This document shows positions 7,490-8,626 of a stretch of 8,626 nt of DNA, one piece after another. The notes under the pieces are model-generated. The model did no database searches. It had not been told where the DNA came from and saw only the letters and a list, made by a program, of their open reading frames with translations. This DNA comes from Pseudomonadota bacterium. Its GTDB lineage: Bacteria > Pseudomonadota > Gammaproteobacteria > Burkholderiales > SG8-39. The position numbers and the translations under genes were made by a program. Where the stretch lies: positions 1 through 8,626 of the forward strand of contig QGUL01000049.1 of assembly GCA_003242425.1 (NCBI GenBank), given 5' to 3'. Each line of letters opens with the position of its first letter. The first letter of the stretch is position 1.

Positions 7490-8248
7490 CTATTCCGCCT
7501 TCGCCGCTTTGCAGATCGCCGCGAACTCCTCGGCGATCAGCGAAGCGCCGCCAATCAATCCACCGTCCACATCCGGCATCGCGAAGAGCTGGGCCGCATT
7601 GCCCGCCTTCACGCTGCCGCCGTACAAAATCCTCACTTCCTGCGCGATTTCCGCGTCGCGCCCCGCGATCCGCTCCCGCAGATAACGGTGCACCGCCTGG
7701 GCCTGTTCGGGCGTCGCGGTCCGTCCCGTGCCGATGGCCCACACCGGCTCGTAGGCAAGCACCGCGTTCCGCAGCGCCGCGACGCCGGCCGTGTCCAGGA
7801 CCGCGTCGAGCTGCCGCGCAACCACCGCTTCGGTGGCGCCCTGCTCCCGCTCCTCCAGCGTCTCGCCGACGCACAGGATCGGAACCAGACCTGCGCGCTG
7901 CGCGGCGGCGAACTTGGCCGCCACCTGCGCATCCTGCTCACCGTAAAGCCGGCGCCGCTCCGAATGCCCCACGATGACGTAGCGGCATTCGAAGTCGCGC
8001 AACATCGCGCCCGACACCTCGCCGGTATACGCCCCGGCCTCGTGCTCGCTCAGGTTCTGCGCACCCCAGGCGATCGGCGTCCCGCGCAACAACTCCCGCA
8101 CCTGGTGCAGATACGGGAACGGCACGCAGACCGCGCTTTCCACGCCCGACCAGTCCGCCGACGCGGCTTTCAACGCGTCGAGCAACTCCCGGTTGGCGGC
8201 AAGGCCGCCATGCATTTTCCAGTTCCCGGCGACGAGCTTGGTGCGCAT
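7490..8248 (-). CDS. tpiA: Triosephosphate isomerase
   Basis: A cytoplasmic glycolytic and gluconeogenic enzyme that interconverts dihydroxyacetone phosphate and glyceraldehyde 3-phosphate. The product has 252 residues, a full-length TIM barrel. The N-terminus reads [12 protein letters not shown] with catalytic Lys11. The electrophile His95 is in VIVGHSERR. Catalytic Glu167 is in [11 protein letters not shown], which runs into phosphate loop 6 (171-179). The phosphate-binding YGGSV and GGASL are at 209-213 and 233-237. The start is fixed by the family N-terminus and by an AGG ribosome site at 8256-8258, 7 bases upstream. A good promoter lies just before it. No odd residues were seen. Confidence 0.98.
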   Translation of the reverse strand: MRTKLVAGNWKMHGGLAANRELLDALKAASADWSGVESAVCVPFPYLHQVRELLRGTPIAWGAQNLSEHEAGAYTGEVSGAMLRDFECRYVIVGHSERRRLYGEQDAQVAAKFAAAQRAGLVPILCVGETLEEREQGATEAVVARQLDAVLDTAGVAALRNAVLAYEPVWAIGTGRTATPEQAQAVHRYLRERIAGRDAEIAQEVRILYGGSVKAGNAAQLFAMPDVDGGLIGGASLIAEEFAAICKAAKAE

Positions 8249-8370
8249 CGATCAGCCTGTACAAAATCAAGCGATATTACCGTTTTACGAGGGGCACGGT
8301 CAACGAAAGTTGGGTTCGAACGACACCGGCAGGAACGGAACTCGTCCAAGACCCCGAGACGATGCCCGCC
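8249..8370 (-). other. Intergenic region between dtd and tpiA
   Basis: A 122-bp gap holding the tpiA promoter and ribosome site near its low-coordinate end. The half next to dtd has only weak 4-5 bp inverted repeats and no T-run, so I do not call a terminator. A short GGGTTCGAA string on the plus strand (near 8311-8319) resembles a tRNA T-loop, but no tRNA folds around it. Confidence 0.6.
8274..8303 (-). promoter_or_regulatory. Sigma70-type promoter for tpiA and possibly the whole cluster
   Basis: On the minus strand, a -35 box TTGACC (8303-8298; 5 of 6 consensus bases) is followed after 18 bp by a -10 box TAATAT (8279-8274; 4 of 6). The expected start of transcription is near 8267, leaving a short leader of about 19 bases to the tpiA ATG with an AGG ribosome site at 8256-8258. 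This is the only convincing promoter that I found in the window. The gap also contains no clear terminator for dtd, so read-through from dtd is possible. Confidence 0.6.
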
Positions 8371-8626
8371 TCACGCGTCCTTCCTCGTGCGCAACGTCAA
8401 GGTCACCGGTCCGTCGTTCACCAGATGCACCTGCATGTCGGCCCCGAACACCCCTGTCGCCACGTCGGGATGACAGGCGCGCGCACGTGCCACGGCGTAC
8501 TCGTACAAGACGCGCCCGTGTTCCGGCGCAGCCGCGCCGGAAAAACTGGGGCGGTTGCCGCGCGAGGTGTCGGCGCCCAGCGTAAATTGGGGCCCCACAA
8601 ACACGCCACTTCCAACATCGCTCCGA
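8371..8626 (-). CDS. dtd: D-aminoacyl-tRNA deacylase (partial, N-terminus missing)
   Basis: Dtd removes D-amino acids (and glycine from tRNA-Ala) mischarged on tRNAs, in the cytoplasm. The window holds the last 84 residues; complete proteins have about 145, so roughly the first 60 lie beyond the right edge. Visible hallmarks are [17 protein letters not shown], the segment [15 protein letters not shown] with the NDGPVT active-site motif that carries the Gly-cisPro pair, and a stop at 8371. The other family motif, normally SQFTL, reads PQFTL here, and the preceding VVS appears as VGP. This falls in the last 40 bases of the window and most likely reflects base errors. A GTG at 8604 is inside the gene and is not its start. 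It lies upstream of tpiA on the same strand. Confidence 0.93.
   Translation of the reverse strand, partial: RSDVGSGVFVGPQFTLGADTSRGNRPSFSGAAAPEHGRVLYEYAVARARACHPDVATGVFGADMQVHLVNDGPVTLTLRTRKDA

Noticed and set aside
8305..8325. tRNA-like T-loop (GGGTTCGAA) on the plus strand
   Set aside because: No flanking T-stem pairing, anticodon arm or acceptor stem can be found around it.
6899..8473. A 524-codon open frame on the plus strand over the tRNA, secG, tpiA and part of dtd
   Set aside because: It runs through a perfect tRNA on the other strand and through three recognisable genes; the protein has no family features.
8371..8604. dtd as a complete 77-codon gene starting at GTG 8604
   Set aside because: The frame continues upstream to the window edge with family-like residues, and Dtd is normally about 145 residues long, so GTG 8604 is an internal codon.
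1..8626. Undescribed system, mobile element, CRISPR array or defence island
   Set aside because: Every stretch is covered by recognised housekeeping genes or short spacers. No direct-repeat array, terminal inverted repeats, transposase or integrase was seen.

Overview
The window is a stretch of ordinary core genome from a GC-rich betaproteobacterium. All real genes lie on the minus strand, so transcription runs from high to low coordinates. I infer Betaproteobacteria, possibly Rhodocyclales-like (Azoarcus/Thauera type). The basis is the gene order tpiA-secG-tRNA-Leu-nuoABCDEFG, the separate nuoC and nuoD genes, and the style of NuoE, NuoF and NuoG, with NuoG lacking the N7 cluster ligands. 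The genus-level placement is only a guess.

Layout in the direction of transcription: the 3' part of dtd (D-aminoacyl-tRNA deacylase) enters at the right edge. A 122-bp gap follows, carrying the one convincing sigma70-type promoter in the window. Next come tpiA (triosephosphate isomerase), secG (Sec translocon subunit) and a complete tRNA-Leu(GAG) with encoded CCA. A 149-bp spacer rich in hairpins leads into nuoA, nuoB, nuoC, nuoD, nuoE, nuoF and nuoG. nuoG runs off the left edge before its stop codon; nuoH to nuoN would be expected further left.

The Nuo products are one membrane subunit (NuoA), the quinone-side connecting module (NuoB, NuoC, NuoD) and the NADH dehydrogenase module (NuoE, NuoF, NuoG) of respiratory complex I. 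Every expected iron-sulfur ligand is visible: N2 in NuoB, N1a in NuoE, N3 in NuoF, and N1b, N4 and N5 in NuoG. The Tyr/His pair of the quinone site is present in NuoD. Genes are packed with gaps of 1 to 38 bp, and three junctions have exactly 3 bp, which suggests translational coupling. No intrinsic terminator with a U-tract is visible, so tpiA, secG, the tRNA and the nuo genes may share a transcript, with the tRNA cut out of it.

I found no mobile element, CRISPR array, defence locus or unknown protein system. The items worth a second look are the structured tRNA-nuoA spacer, the two-codon mini-ORF at the nuoF/nuoG junction, and signs of poor base quality at both window ends. Those end signs suggest that the window is a whole assembled contig with degraded termini.
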